Shown piece after piece: positions 1 to 8,712 of a stretch of DNA of 64,000 bases. This stretch comes from Nostoc sp. NIES-4103 (lineage in GTDB: Bacteria; Cyanobacteriota; Cyanobacteriia; Cyanobacteriales; Nostocaceae). A program made the translations under genes and the position numbers. The notes beneath the pieces were generated by a model, which saw only the letters and a list, made by a program, of their open reading frames with translations, had not been told where the DNA came from and did not search any database. Location: assembly GCF_002368335.1 (NCBI RefSeq), contig NZ_AP018288.1, positions 1,233,247-1,297,246 of the forward strand, given 5' to 3'. Positions within the stretch are counted from its first letter, which is position 1, and each line of letters opens with the position of its first letter.

Positions 1-217
1 CTATTCTGTGGCTTTTTGATCACACTAAAACGACTGTAGATAATCGCCAACTTGTCCTAACTAGGTTTAGATTCAAAGCGATGTAATACTTGATTTCGGG
101 AAAATTATGTGATATGTTTGCATGAGCTTTATACGGTAAAACAGTAGAATTACTGTACTTTATATAACCACCGCACCCTGCAAAAGCATAGTTTGCATTA
201 AACGGAAATTGCCCCTT

Positions 218-901
218 ATGCCAAAAGACTGGTTTGAATGGCACGAATTTTACAACACCGAACCAGTATTGCAGCAACGACTGCAAATTGTTCGGCAATA
301 TATTTCTGATAGCTTGGATGTATCTTTACCAGGAATCATTCGTGTAGTTAGTGTTTGTGCGGGTGATGGAAGGGATTTATTGGGAACGCTATCAAACCAC
401 CCTCGCGCGAAAGATGTATACGCACGACTTATAGAACTAAACCCGAAATTGGTTGAACGTGGAAGAATAGCTATAGAATCAGCTGGTTTGGCAAAGCAAA
501 TTGAGTTTATCAATGGCGATGCAACAAATTCCTCCAGCTATGCAGGAACTGTGCCAGCAGATATTGTTATTGTGTGTGGTGTATTAGGCCATGTAGGAGA
601 CGAAGCTGGACTGAATCGTTTTCTTCGTAACCTAAGTTTCTTAACTAAAAAAGGTTCCTTGATCATCTGGACTCGTGGAGACACTAACGGTATTCGCCAT
701 TCTGAGACTGTCCGTAAACTTTTGCGTGAAGCTGAGTTTGAAGAAGTTAGTTTCCAACTCACTGCTACAGGAGATATGGGAGTAGGACTTCATCGTTATC
801 TCGGTGAAGGTTCGGCTTTAGTGGAGAATCAACAGTTATTTGTGTTTTCCGGCGACCCAAATCGAGGATCGCAGCCAGTTTCTCAAACCTCTGGAGAATG
901 A
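218..901 (+). CDS. Class I SAM-dependent methyltransferase-like protein
   Basis: The protein has about 227 residues and resembles a class I S-adenosylmethionine methyltransferase. The SAM-binding glycine-rich strand reads VVSVCAGDGRDLLG near residue 45. An acidic residue closes the second strand (LIELNP), and a GDA motif follows about 25 residues later. The substrate is unknown. I take the ATG at 218; a TTG three codons upstream would also be in frame. It converges on the PEP-CTERM repeat gene downstream, so it is probably not part of the scytonemin operon. The fold assignment is fairly safe; the biological role is not known. Confidence 0.75.
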   Translation: MPKDWFEWHEFYNTEPVLQQRLQIVRQYISDSLDVSLPGIIRVVSVCAGDGRDLLGTLSNHPRAKDVYARLIELNPKLVERGRIAIESAGLAKQIEFINGDATNSSSYAGTVPADIVIVCGVLGHVGDEAGLNRFLRNLSFLTKKGSLIIWTRGDTNGIRHSETVRKLLREAEFEEVSFQLTATGDMGVGLHRYLGEGSALVENQQLFVFSGDPNRGSQPVSQTSGE

Positions 902-1078
902 AGCAGATTATTGTCTAAAATTTGCAGATAGCAGTTTTCAGGTATTTAATCAATAAGATTAATTGATCAATGATGCGATCGCTAGCACCTTGATTACATT
1001 TGTATTCTGTAATAACTTAGTTAACAATATGAGTTAGCAATTAAAATTAAAAGCTCCGTCTACAATCGCTAACCTGTC

Positions 1079-2221
1079 TTAAGCCATCTTTTTTCTGAAC
1101 TTCGACAACAGCAAACACACTAGTCCCATGACTACTAGCGGCACTGACAAAGCAGGTTCTGGAACAGACTGAGGATTATATCCAGGCGGGTAAGCGAACG
1201 GATTTTCTGAAATACTGCTGAGTGACACCAAAAACTGCTGAATATCAGTGTCGATATTACCATCATTACTACCAGCACCTGTAGAAAGAATGAGCCGATT
1301 AAACGTCTCGGAGTCTGATAATCCAAAAGTTTCTGTTAATGGCAGAAATTCTTCGCCGAATCTACCTATGAGAGAGTTAATCAGGTTGTCAACATCAGTT
1401 CTGATCCCTTGGCTCAAAGATTCTAAACTGTTGGTATTACTGTAAATACCAATGATTGTGTTGTTAGTATCTGTTAACCAGTTGCCATTACCAACGATTG
1501 TATTGCCGCTGGTGAATACCCAGTTGCCGTTTCCAATGATTGTGTTGTTACTACCGAAATCCCAATTACCGTTTCCAACGGTTATGTTGTCACCACCAAA
1601 TTGCCAATTACCATTACCAAGTGTTGCGTTGTTACTTCCGTTGTCCCAATACCAGTTACCATTACCAAGGGTTGCGTTGTTACCGCCGAAGTGCCAATTA
1701 CCATTGCCAATGGTTGCATTATTATTATTAAAGTTCCAATTGCCGTTGCCAATAATGGCGCTGTCATTCCCAAAGTTTGAATTGAAATTACCAAGAGTTG
1801 CGTTATTGCTACCAGAGTCTTTGTTGCCATTACCAATTGGTGCGTTATCCTCGTTAATGGGTAGACCACCAGCACCAGGGATATTACCGCTATAGGGTAT
1901 GTTGTTACCACCGATTATGTTTAACAGATCAAAAGGCGATTGCTGAAGTGAACTACCATCTGTAAAAGGATTATTTCCGCCAGCAAAAGGATTTTTAGCA
2001 TCATTTGGAAAGTCCTCACCCAGCACTAACTTCAAGCGATTAAAGATTAATTGCTGAAGTTGACTGCCACCATCGCCTCTAAATGGATTAATACCACCAC
2101 CTGGAATAGTACTACTAATGCCACCTGCAAAGGGATTACCATCAATACTACTAGTTAGGGAATTACCAGCACCAGAGGTGTTTACCCCACTATAAATGGG
2201 GTTGACAGCAGACGCATCCAT
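1079..2221 (-). CDS. PEP-CTERM protein with Asn/Gly-rich solenoid-like repeats
   Basis: This 380-residue protein has three visible parts. The N-terminal third contains GNPFAGG-type motifs. The middle holds about ten copies of a roughly 14-residue unit whose core is NNATLGNGNWxF, likely a short-rung beta-solenoid. The tail is a PEP-CTERM signal: VPEP, a hydrophobic segment, then FRKK. I see no classical N-terminal signal peptide, which is odd for a PEP-CTERM protein. An AGGAGA sequence lies 14 bases before the ATG. It is the last gene of the minus-strand scytonemin locus and shares the NPFAGG motif with the next gene upstream. The function is unknown; an extracellular matrix role is only a guess. 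Confidence 0.8.
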   Translation of the reverse strand: MDASAVNPIYSGVNTSGAGNSLTSSIDGNPFAGGISSTIPGGGINPFRGDGGSQLQQLIFNRLKLVLGEDFPNDAKNPFAGGNNPFTDGSSLQQSPFDLLNIIGGNNIPYSGNIPGAGGLPINEDNAPIGNGNKDSGSNNATLGNFNSNFGNDSAIIGNGNWNFNNNNATIGNGNWHFGGNNATLGNGNWYWDNGSNNATLGNGNWQFGGDNITVGNGNWDFGSNNTIIGNGNWVFTSGNTIVGNGNWLTDTNNTIIGIYSNTNSLESLSQGIRTDVDNLINSLIGRFGEEFLPLTETFGLSDSETFNRLILSTGAGSNDGNIDTDIQQFLVSLSSISENPFAYPPGYNPQSVPEPALSVPLVVMGLVCLLLSKFRKKMA

Positions 2222-2823
2222 TAGTAATAATCTCCTATTTTTGGTTCAAAATTTTTGTATAATTGAGGGATGTCAAACAGACATATTCAATCTAAATGAA
2301 TAATTTTGTCCTGTAGTGTTTTATAGGTTTAAGTAGTTTTTATTTAGTAGTGTATTGAGCTTGATAAATCTCAATTCCAATTAGTCAAAATAGTTATTAT
2401 GATGAAAACTTAATAGTTTTCATCAAATTAACTTTTGGTATATACACTATAAAAATATTGCTGCCAGTACAATGACTAATCCTTTGATTGGCATGTCATT
2501 TTTTTTGCTTTTTATAGTGGTTTTCAGTTGAAGCAAATACAATACCCTACCTACTCTGTTGAGAACCTTCTGTTTACTAATCCCTCTTTTGTTACTTTCA
2601 GCAGAGAAAAGAGAATTTAAATGACAAATGGAACAAAATTAGAATGCGATCGCTCAGTTTATAATTTATGTTTGGGGTTCGGGGTAAGGATATTATTTTT
2701 TTCTGCTTATAGTGATTAAAGAGAAAAAACTACGAATTGAAACGCAGATAAACACAGATAGGACATCTGTGTTTATCTGAGGATTTTTGCCGTAATTTTA
2801 ATGACTGCTACTAAGCGGACGTG
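2222..2823. other. Intergenic region between the two repeat-protein genes
   Basis: This 600-base AT-rich stretch has no convincing gene. It carries the 5' region of the PEP-CTERM gene, a HIP1-type GCGATCGC site near 2644, and a perfect 15-bp inverted repeat near 2745-2779 that probably ends the upstream gene. Its length suggests that the PEP-CTERM gene has its own promoter. Confidence 0.5.
2745..2779 (-). terminator. Hairpin, probable terminator or dispersed repeat
   Basis: A perfect 15-bp inverted repeat (CAGATAAACACAGAT and its complement) with a 5-base loop lies 45 bases past the stop of the minus-strand repeat protein. A related hairpin containing the AAACACAGAT arm occurs at 51838-51874, also just past a stop codon. 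It therefore looks like a dispersed palindrome used as a terminator. The T-run on the minus strand is modest. Confidence 0.5.
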
Positions 2824-3573
2824 TTACTGTCCGCCACCGAATGATGGGATACCGCCACCACCGAATGATGGGATACCGCCACCACCGAATGATGGGATAC
2901 CGCCACCACCGAATGATGGGATACCGCCACCGAATGATGGGATATCGCCACCACCGAATGATGGGATATCGTTACCACCGAATGATGGGATACTTCCACC
3001 ACTTGGGATACTGCCGCCAGTAATGAAACCTTGTGTTGGGTCTTGACCACCAGCGAAGTTCTTCCAGAAGTCTTGGCTATTGGTTGGGTCTTGACCACCA
3101 GCGAAGCTATTCCAGAAGTCTTGGCTATTGGTTGGGTCTTTACCCTCGGCGAAGTTTTTCCAGAAGTCTTGGCTGTTGGTTGGGTCTTGACCAGCAGCAA
3201 AGCTATTCCAGAAGTCTTCGCCGAAAGGATCGCCGTTACCTGAGCTAGGAATACTGGCTCCACTGGGAATACTCCCACCAGTTAAGGGATCGCTAGGGCC
3301 TTTAGTTGGATCTTGACCACCAGCGAAGATATTCCAGAAGTTTTCACCAGCGAAAGGATTTCCATTATAGGGAAGGTTATCTGTGCCACCTGAAGCTGGG
3401 AATGGATTTTGGACACCTCCATCACTAAAGGCTTTTTCAAAAGCTTCAAGTACTTCTTCTTGATTTACATTTGGAATCTTGAACACTTCAGCAAAGGGTG
3501 ATTGCTCAAGCTGTTTGATAAGTACTTCTTTTGAAGGTGTGTTGCTGTTACTACCTTGAGTTGAATCTGCCAT
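2824..3573 (-). CDS. Low-complexity repeat protein (DFW..FAGGQDPTNSQ and GGGGIPSF repeats)
   Basis: I do not recognise this 249-residue protein. A short charged N-terminal part (SPFAEVFKIPNVNQEEVLEA) is followed by about five copies of a 16-residue unit of the type DFWxxFAGGQDPTNSQ. The C-terminal part is about seven copies of GGGGIPSF. No signal peptide or PEP-CTERM is visible. I chose the ATG at 3573 because AGGAGG lies just upstream; a longer in-frame form would add 21 unlikely residues. It shares NPFAGG motifs with its downstream neighbour and sits behind the DAHP synthase gene at the end of the scytonemin locus. Glycine/aromatic repeats suggest a structural or self-associating protein, by inference only. 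Confidence 0.7.
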   Translation of the reverse strand: MADSTQGSNSNTPSKEVLIKQLEQSPFAEVFKIPNVNQEEVLEAFEKAFSDGGVQNPFPASGGTDNLPYNGNPFAGENFWNIFAGGQDPTKGPSDPLTGGSIPSGASIPSSGNGDPFGEDFWNSFAAGQDPTNSQDFWKNFAEGKDPTNSQDFWNSFAGGQDPTNSQDFWKNFAGGQDPTQGFITGGSIPSGGSIPSFGGNDIPSFGGGDIPSFGGGIPSFGGGGIPSFGGGGIPSFGGGGIPSFGGGQ

Positions 3574-3975
3574 CAGAACTAATCCTCCTATTTTTAGGAT
3601 ATTAATTTTGTCAAATTGGGAACATAGAATAGACACAAATTAGCCAAATTAAGGCTTATTATTGTGTTTTACATTGCTAGAGTTAGCTATTTATAGATTT
3701 TGAGATAAAAAATAAAGCTTTAAATCTCTAAAGTTATTATTTTTTAGCGCATGAGATCAATTAAATATTCATGCGCTAATTCTTGATGAATACCGAATTG
3801 CATTCAAATAGGAAATATAGCTGTCGCGAGTAGTGTTAGGACATCAACAGATGATAAAACCTAGACACAAGAAGACTTTTCACCCGGTACCCAGTCCCTA
3901 GTCCCCAGTCCCCAGCTATATCAAGCAGGCACAGAAGTAGGCGGCAAAAATACTTTTGAATGCAAGTGAGTATAA
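3574..3975. other. Intergenic region, no gene seen
   Basis: About 400 bases separate the repeat protein from the DAHP synthase gene. An array of CCCCAGTCCCTAGT-type heptamers lies near 3890-3915, and an AGGAGG Shine-Dalgarno sequence sits beside the start of the repeat gene. The inverted repeat ATGCGC/GCGCAT near 3745-3778 could form a hairpin. I see no coding signal. Confidence 0.45.
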
Positions 3976-5040
3976 CTAAACAGAAGTTACTAATTCAGGT
4001 GTAGACCAGCGATTAACTACTTTGCCTATAATTGACATTTCTTGAACCAATCGGTCAAATTTCTCAGGTGTTAAGGATTGGGGGCCATCAGATAAAGCCT
4101 TAGCTGGATTGGGGTGAACTTCAATCATCAAGGCATCTGTACCAGCTGCTATAGCAGCCATTGCCATCGGTGCAACATACTCAGATTTACCAGTACCATG
4201 GCTTGGATCAATCATGATTGGTAAATGTGTGAGCGATCGCAATACTGGAATCACTGATAAATCTAAAGTATTACGAGCATATTTCGTATCAAAGGTTCTA
4301 ATTCCCCGCTCACAGAGAATCACATTAGGATTTCCTGATGCCAGAATATACTCTGCTGCCATCAACCACTCGTCAATTGTAGCTGCCATTCCTCGCTTCA
4401 GCAGCACCGGTTTATCTTGTGCGCCTACCTTTTTGAGCAATGCAAAGTTTTGCATATTTCTAGCGCCTACCTGAATCACATCAGCTACTCTCGCCACTGC
4501 TGGTAAATCAGCAGTATCCATAACTTCTGTGATAATGCCCAACCCTGTAGCTTCCCGCGCCGCAGCTAACAAACCTAACGCACTCTCACCATGTCCTTGA
4601 AACGCATAAGGTGAAGTCCGAGGTTTGTAAGCTCCGCCACGCAGAAACTTTGCTCCTGCTGCCTTCACCCGCTTTGCTGTCTCTACAATCATCTGTTCAT
4701 TTTCAACAGAGCAAGGGCCAGCTACCACCACCAGAGGATGATGTTCTCCAATATAGACGCGCCCGTTAGGTGTGGGTACAACGACTTCGCTAGCTTCTCC
4801 ATATCGAAATTCTCGACTAACGCGTTTGAAAGGTTTTTGCACTCGCATCACTTGCTGAATCCAAGGGCTAATCTCTTGAATTTGCAATGTATCCATGATA
4901 GAAGTATCGCCAATTATCCCAAGGATCACTTTATGGACACCGACGCTTTTTTCTACAGTGACTCCCCAACCATCACTCACAATTTCGCTGATCCGAGTAA
5001 TTTCTTCAGCAGGCGTACCGCTTTTTAGTACTATAATCAT
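3976..5040 (-). CDS. aroF: 3-deoxy-7-phosphoheptulonate (DAHP) synthase
   Basis: This enzyme condenses phosphoenolpyruvate with erythrose 4-phosphate, the first step of the shikimate pathway. The 354-residue protein is the I-beta type: an N-terminal ferredoxin-like regulatory domain (residues 1-70) precedes the TIM barrel. The barrel has VVVAGPCSVEN, KFLRGGAYKPRTSPY, the metal-binding cysteine in ILCERGIRTF, and IDPSHGTGK. A good Shine-Dalgarno sequence (AAGGA) precedes the ATG. It lies downstream of trpD in the scytonemin locus, so it is probably a dedicated copy that raises aromatic precursor flux for the pigment. The corresponding N. punctiforme gene is called aroG; the symbol is a matter of naming. 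Confidence 0.95.
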   Translation of the reverse strand: MIIVLKSGTPAEEITRISEIVSDGWGVTVEKSVGVHKVILGIIGDTSIMDTLQIQEISPWIQQVMRVQKPFKRVSREFRYGEASEVVVPTPNGRVYIGEHHPLVVVAGPCSVENEQMIVETAKRVKAAGAKFLRGGAYKPRTSPYAFQGHGESALGLLAAAREATGLGIITEVMDTADLPAVARVADVIQVGARNMQNFALLKKVGAQDKPVLLKRGMAATIDEWLMAAEYILASGNPNVILCERGIRTFDTKYARNTLDLSVIPVLRSLTHLPIMIDPSHGTGKSEYVAPMAMAAIAAGTDALMIEVHPNPAKALSDGPQSLTPEKFDRLVQEMSIIGKVVNRWSTPELVTSV

Positions 5041-5176
5041 CTTCTTTTTCCTTCTGTATAGTTAACAAAGTGAGTTAGGAGTTAGGAGTTAAGAGTTAGG
5101 AGTTATTATTCTGTTTCTGTCTCCTCCCCATCTCCCTCATTCCCCCTCTTTTCCATTCGCGTCAAGCCTGTAGCAA

Positions 5177-6364
5177 TTAGTGTAAAAACTCAGCAAGTAG
5201 TTCTAATTTTTTCCAAGCTGCGCCGCTTCGCAGAACTTCCTTCGCAATGTCAATACCTTTAACACAACCTTCTAAAATATCTGCTGTGCCTTCAATGGTT
5301 TCACTTACTTGCAATGCTAAAGCTGTATTTAAAGCAACTACATCATGCTGTGCTTGAGTGCCTTTACCTTGCAAAACTGCTTTCAAAATTTCGGCATTTT
5401 CCTGGACATCTCCACCCCGCAACGCCTCAGTTGGTGCAGGATTCAAACCAATTTCTTGAGGATTGAGGCTTAGAGGACGTACTTTTTGGTCTTGGAGTAC
5501 AGCTAAGTAAGTGATGTCAGCTAAACCAGCCTCATCTAACCTTTCCTTGGCGTGGAGTGCGATCGCTCGCCGGCATCCCAATTGTGATAATGCTTGAGCG
5601 ATCGCTTCTAATAAAAGCGGGTCGTTCACACCAACAATTTGTCCTGTGGGTCGCATCGGATTTACTAGAGGCCCAAGCAGGTTAAAAATAGTACGCACTT
5701 TCAAAGCTTGTCGCAAACTAGCAACCGCCTTGAGTGCTGGATGCCAGCCTGGAGCAAACAAAAAAGTGATACCAACCTCACCAACTGCTGCCTGTACTTT
5801 CTCTGGGCTAGCCTTAAGATTTATACCCAAAGCTTCTAAAACATCAGCAGAACCAGCTTTACTAGATGCTGAACGATTACCATGTTTGGCAACTTTTACC
5901 CCTGCGGCTGCGGCAACAAAGGCAACAGCAGTGGAAATATTAAAGGTTGAAGCGCCATCTCCACCAGTTCCACAGGTATCAATTAGGGGGATTGGGGATT
6001 GGGTACTAGGGATTAGGGATTGGGTAAATTCTTCCCCAGTCACGCCAGTTCGCTCAACGGGGGGAACCCCCGCACGCGACTGGCTCACCAGTCCCCAGTC
6101 ACCAGTCCCCAGTCTTTGAGATTGCAGGACTGTGGCCATGCCAACTAATTCTGCTGCGGATACGCCTTTGGCCTGAATTGCGGCTAAAATCGCCCCCGAT
6201 AAGACGGGGGGAATAGCATCTGTTAGCCAAGCCTGCATCAGATTTGTAGCTTGGGCAACTGTTAGGGATTCTCGATTCAACAACTGTTGCAATAAACCTG
6301 GCCAGTTGTATGAGTCAAGATTAGAGGGGATGTTGTCTGGTGAGACTTGATTTACAGCTATCAT
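5177..6364 (-). CDS. trpD: Anthranilate phosphoribosyltransferase with an in-frame repeat insertion
   Basis: TrpD transfers phosphoribose from PRPP to anthranilate. The protein has 395 residues, about 40 more than the family norm. The catalytic core is intact: LIDTCGTGGDGASTFNIST, KHGNRSASSKAGSADVLEALG, the FAPGWHPA segment and NLLGPLVNP. Residues 84-125 do not belong to the family. They are encoded by a block of CCCCAGTC-type heptamers around a GC-rich palindrome that also occurs between genes. The insertion lies just before the PRPP loop, in the linker after the N-terminal helical domain, and keeps the frame, so the enzyme may still work. The gene is part of the scytonemin aro/trp block. 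Confidence 0.93.
   Translation of the reverse strand: MIAVNQVSPDNIPSNLDSYNWPGLLQQLLNRESLTVAQATNLMQAWLTDAIPPVLSGAILAAIQAKGVSAAELVGMATVLQSQRLGTGDWGLVSQSRAGVPPVERTGVTGEEFTQSLIPSTQSPIPLIDTCGTGGDGASTFNISTAVAFVAAAAGVKVAKHGNRSASSKAGSADVLEALGINLKASPEKVQAAVGEVGITFLFAPGWHPALKAVASLRQALKVRTIFNLLGPLVNPMRPTGQIVGVNDPLLLEAIAQALSQLGCRRAIALHAKERLDEAGLADITYLAVLQDQKVRPLSLNPQEIGLNPAPTEALRGGDVQENAEILKAVLQGKGTQAQHDVVALNTALALQVSETIEGTADILEGCVKGIDIAKEVLRSGAAWKKLELLAEFLH
5990..6115. repeat. Repeat block inserted in frame inside trpD
   Basis: About 126 bases contain heptamer repeats of the GGGATTGG and CCAGTCCC types on both sides of a hairpin at 6045-6083. The hairpin has outer arms CCAGTTCGC and GCGACTGG and an inner CGGGGG/CCCCCG stem. 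The same two-level hairpin design occurs between genes at 7771-7814, 44820-44862, 47284-47324 and 49202-49245. The insert length is divisible by three and contains no stop codon in the trpD frame. Confidence 0.8.
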
Positions 6365-6479
6365 ACATATGAGTAAGCTAAAACATATTTAAGTTGCACA
6401 ATCACTTCATTTTTTCGTTCTTTGTCATTGGTCATTAGTTATTTGTATTTACAAAGGACAAAGGACTAATGACTAATGA

Positions 6480-7715
6480 CTAATAGCTAAGGACTTTCGC
6501 TACAGTTTGCACATCTTTGTCGCCTCTACCGGAGCAATTGATGACAATGCGCGGACTACCATTTAATTGAGGGCAAAGAGTTTCTAGATAAGCGATCGCA
6601 TGAGCGGTTTCTAAGGCAGGTATAATCCCTTCTAGTCGTGAAAGCCTTTGAAATGCGTCTAGCGCCTGTTTATCAGTTACACTATAATACTCGGCGCGAC
6701 CAAGATCCTTTAAATAACTATGTTCAGGCCCCACACCGGGATAATCCAATCCTGCACTAATGGAATGTGCTTCTACTACTTGACCATCATCATCTTGTAG
6801 TAAATAGCTCATGGCACCGTGCAAAACTCCAACTTTCCCTCGTGTGAGAGTGGCTGCATGTTTTTCTGTATCCACACCTTCGCCTGCTGCTTCTACTCCA
6901 ACTAAGCGTACAGAAGGTTCATCGACAAACTCATGGAACAATCCAATGGCATTGGAACCTCCACCTACACAAGCTAGAAGGATATCGGGTAAACCACCCC
7001 ATTTCTCTTGACACTGAACGCGAGTTTCTTTACCAATAACTGCGTGAAAGTCACGTACCAACATCGGGTAGGGATGAGGCCCAGCAACAGAACCGAGGAT
7101 GTAATGTGTTGTTTCTACGTTAGTTACCCAATCTCGAATAGCTTCGGAAGTTGCATCTTTGAGGGTGCCTGTACCCGCTTCCACTGGGCGAACTTCTGCC
7201 CCCATCAACTTCATCCGAAACACATTTAAAGCTTGCCGTTCCATGTCATGGATGCCCATGTAAATCACACATGACAAACCAAATCTGGCACATACAGTGG
7301 CAGTTGCTACACCATGCTGTCCTGCACCTGTCTCTGCAATAATGCGTTGCTTGCCCATGCGTTTAGCTAGTAATACCTGAGCTAAAGCGTTATTAATTTT
7401 ATGAGCGCCTGTATGATTTAAATCTTCACGCTTTAAGTAAATTTGCGCTCCTGTGCCATCTGGTCTAGCGTAGTGTGCCGTGAGGCGTTCAGCAAAATAT
7501 AAAGGGCTGGGTCTTCCTACGTAATCGCGGAGTAAGTTTTGCAGTTCAGCTTGGAAACTCGGCTCGTTGCGATATTGATGAAATGCTACCTCTAACTCGC
7601 TTAATGCGGGCATTAAGGTTTCAGGGACGTATTTACCACCGAATTTGCCAAATCTACCTAAAGAGTCGGGGCGTACAGTTGCTACTTTTGTGTTGATGTC
7701 TTGTATACTTACCAC
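6480..7715 (-). CDS. trpB: Tryptophan synthase beta chain
   Basis: TrpB is the PLP enzyme that joins indole and serine to give tryptophan, working with TrpA. The 411-residue protein has GRFGKFGGKYVPETLMPAL at the N-terminus, the PLP lysine in HTGAHKINNALAQ, the substrate loop ETGAGQHGVA, the phosphate-binding CVGGGSNAIG, and a C-terminal NCSGRGDKD. The start is GTG at 7715. It lies between trpA and trpD in the scytonemin locus. In N. punctiforme a tyrosinase-like gene (tyrP) lies between trpA and trpB; here the gap is only about 150 bases of repeat. It is probably a cluster-specific second copy, but no other trpB can be seen in the window. Confidence 0.96.
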   Translation of the reverse strand: MVSIQDINTKVATVRPDSLGRFGKFGGKYVPETLMPALSELEVAFHQYRNEPSFQAELQNLLRDYVGRPSPLYFAERLTAHYARPDGTGAQIYLKREDLNHTGAHKINNALAQVLLAKRMGKQRIIAETGAGQHGVATATVCARFGLSCVIYMGIHDMERQALNVFRMKLMGAEVRPVEAGTGTLKDATSEAIRDWVTNVETTHYILGSVAGPHPYPMLVRDFHAVIGKETRVQCQEKWGGLPDILLACVGGGSNAIGLFHEFVDEPSVRLVGVEAAGEGVDTEKHAATLTRGKVGVLHGAMSYLLQDDDGQVVEAHSISAGLDYPGVGPEHSYLKDLGRAEYYSVTDKQALDAFQRLSRLEGIIPALETAHAIAYLETLCPQLNGSPRIVINCSGRGDKDVQTVAKVLSY

Positions 7716-7770
7716 TGGTATAAATCCTTTTATGTTTAAAGTCTGAATCGAACCGCAGAGGCGCAGAGGA

Positions 7771-7814
7771 GGACACTTCCGTGCGGGGGTTCCCCCCCGT
7801 TGAGGAAAGTGTCC
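7771..7814. repeat. Two-level GC-rich hairpin inside a larger repeat
   Basis: Outer arms GGACACTTCC and GGAAAGTGTCC enclose an inner GCGGGGG/CCCCCC stem. The hairpin is embedded in a dispersed CGAACCGCAGAGGCGCAGAGGA sequence. The copy at 44820-44862 sits in the same context, and the same context without the hairpin occurs at 30742-30772. It separates trpA from trpB. Confidence 0.75.
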
Positions 7815-7866
7815 GTGACGCAGAGGAAGATGGGGGGATGAGGGAGAATCATTAATGCCCCATGCC

Positions 7867-8712
7867 CTATGCCCTATGCCCTATGCCCACGCCTTGCAGA
7901 GTTGGAGTTTCTGTAATTGCTGCTTTGAGTTCTCGACAAAGTTGTTCTATGGCTTGCAGTCCTTGTGATGGAGTACCCTCGGCTAGGCGTTTGACGAAGG
8001 CACTACCAACAATCACTGCATCTGCACCCCATTCTTTTATCTGATATGCCTGTTCTGGACTTGAGATGCCAAAGCCAACGCCGATGGGTTTGTCGGTAAC
8101 GTTTCGCAAATCTGTAAGTAAATACTTCACGCGGTCTTGGATTTGAGAACGTATCCCTGTAACACCTGTGACACTCACAAGGTAGATAAATCCTTGAGAT
8201 TTACGAGCGATCGCTTCTATTCTATCTCTAGAACTAGTGGGGGCTACGAGCAAAATTACCTCAATGCCAAAGGTTGCAGCAGTCTGTATTAATTCTTCTG
8301 CTTCTTCTAAGGGTAAGTCTGGCACTACTAAACCGCGCACCCCAGCAATGGCAATTTCTGCTAAAAATACCTTAATACCCCGGTGCAAAATGGGATTGTA
8401 GTAAGTAAATAAAATGATTGAGGCTTTCAGGCTGGGAGTGACTTCTTGCAACATTTCCAGCACTTGCTCTAATTTTGTTCCTCTTTGCAAAGCGCGGGTT
8501 GCTGCTGCTTGAATCACAGGCCCATCTGCTAGAGGGTCGGAGTAAGGAACGCCCAACTCGATGAAGTCAGCACCATTACGATCTAAAATGCGTAAAGCCT
8601 CGGCAGTGGTTTCTAGGTCAGGATCGCCAGCTGTGATAAAGGGAATTAAAGCAGGTTGTTGGCTATCGCGTAAATGTTGAAAGTACTCAGATATATAAGC
8701 CATGCTAGCCAT
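7867..8712 (-). CDS. trpA: Tryptophan synthase alpha chain
   Basis: TrpA cleaves indole-3-glycerol phosphate to indole, which passes to TrpB. The catalytic residues are visible: the glutamate in ADFIELGVPYSDPLADGP and the aspartate in the same block. The phosphate loop is GVTGIRSQ and GFGISSPEQA. I chose the ATG at 8712 (281 residues; a second ATG lies at 8703). The frame stays open to 8829, but that extension is encoded by a palindromic repeat and does not look like TrpA. The last residues (GVGIGHRA) also come from a repeat, a run of TGCCCTA heptamers. It is part of the scytonemin aro/trp block. Confidence 0.95.
   Translation of the reverse strand: MASMAYISEYFQHLRDSQQPALIPFITAGDPDLETTAEALRILDRNGADFIELGVPYSDPLADGPVIQAAATRALQRGTKLEQVLEMLQEVTPSLKASIILFTYYNPILHRGIKVFLAEIAIAGVRGLVVPDLPLEEAEELIQTAATFGIEVILLVAPTSSRDRIEAIARKSQGFIYLVSVTGVTGIRSQIQDRVKYLLTDLRNVTDKPIGVGFGISSPEQAYQIKEWGADAVIVGSAFVKRLAEGTPSQGLQAIEQLCRELKAAITETPTLQGVGIGHRA

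Noticed and set aside
1452..1895. Long plus-strand open frame of Leu/Pro-rich repeats opposite the PEP-CTERM gene
   Set aside because: It is the antisense reading of the NNATLGNGNW repeat, whose regular codons keep all frames open. No start context or family match supports it.
2811..3278. Minus-strand frame overlapping the DFW/GGGG repeat gene in another phase
   Set aside because: It is a repeat-driven alternative frame. The frame at 2824-3573 has the Shine-Dalgarno sequence and a non-repetitive N-terminus.
5646..6119. Plus-strand frame of 157 codons inside trpD
   Set aside because: It lies antisense to a well-supported enzyme, and its end reads heptamer repeats.
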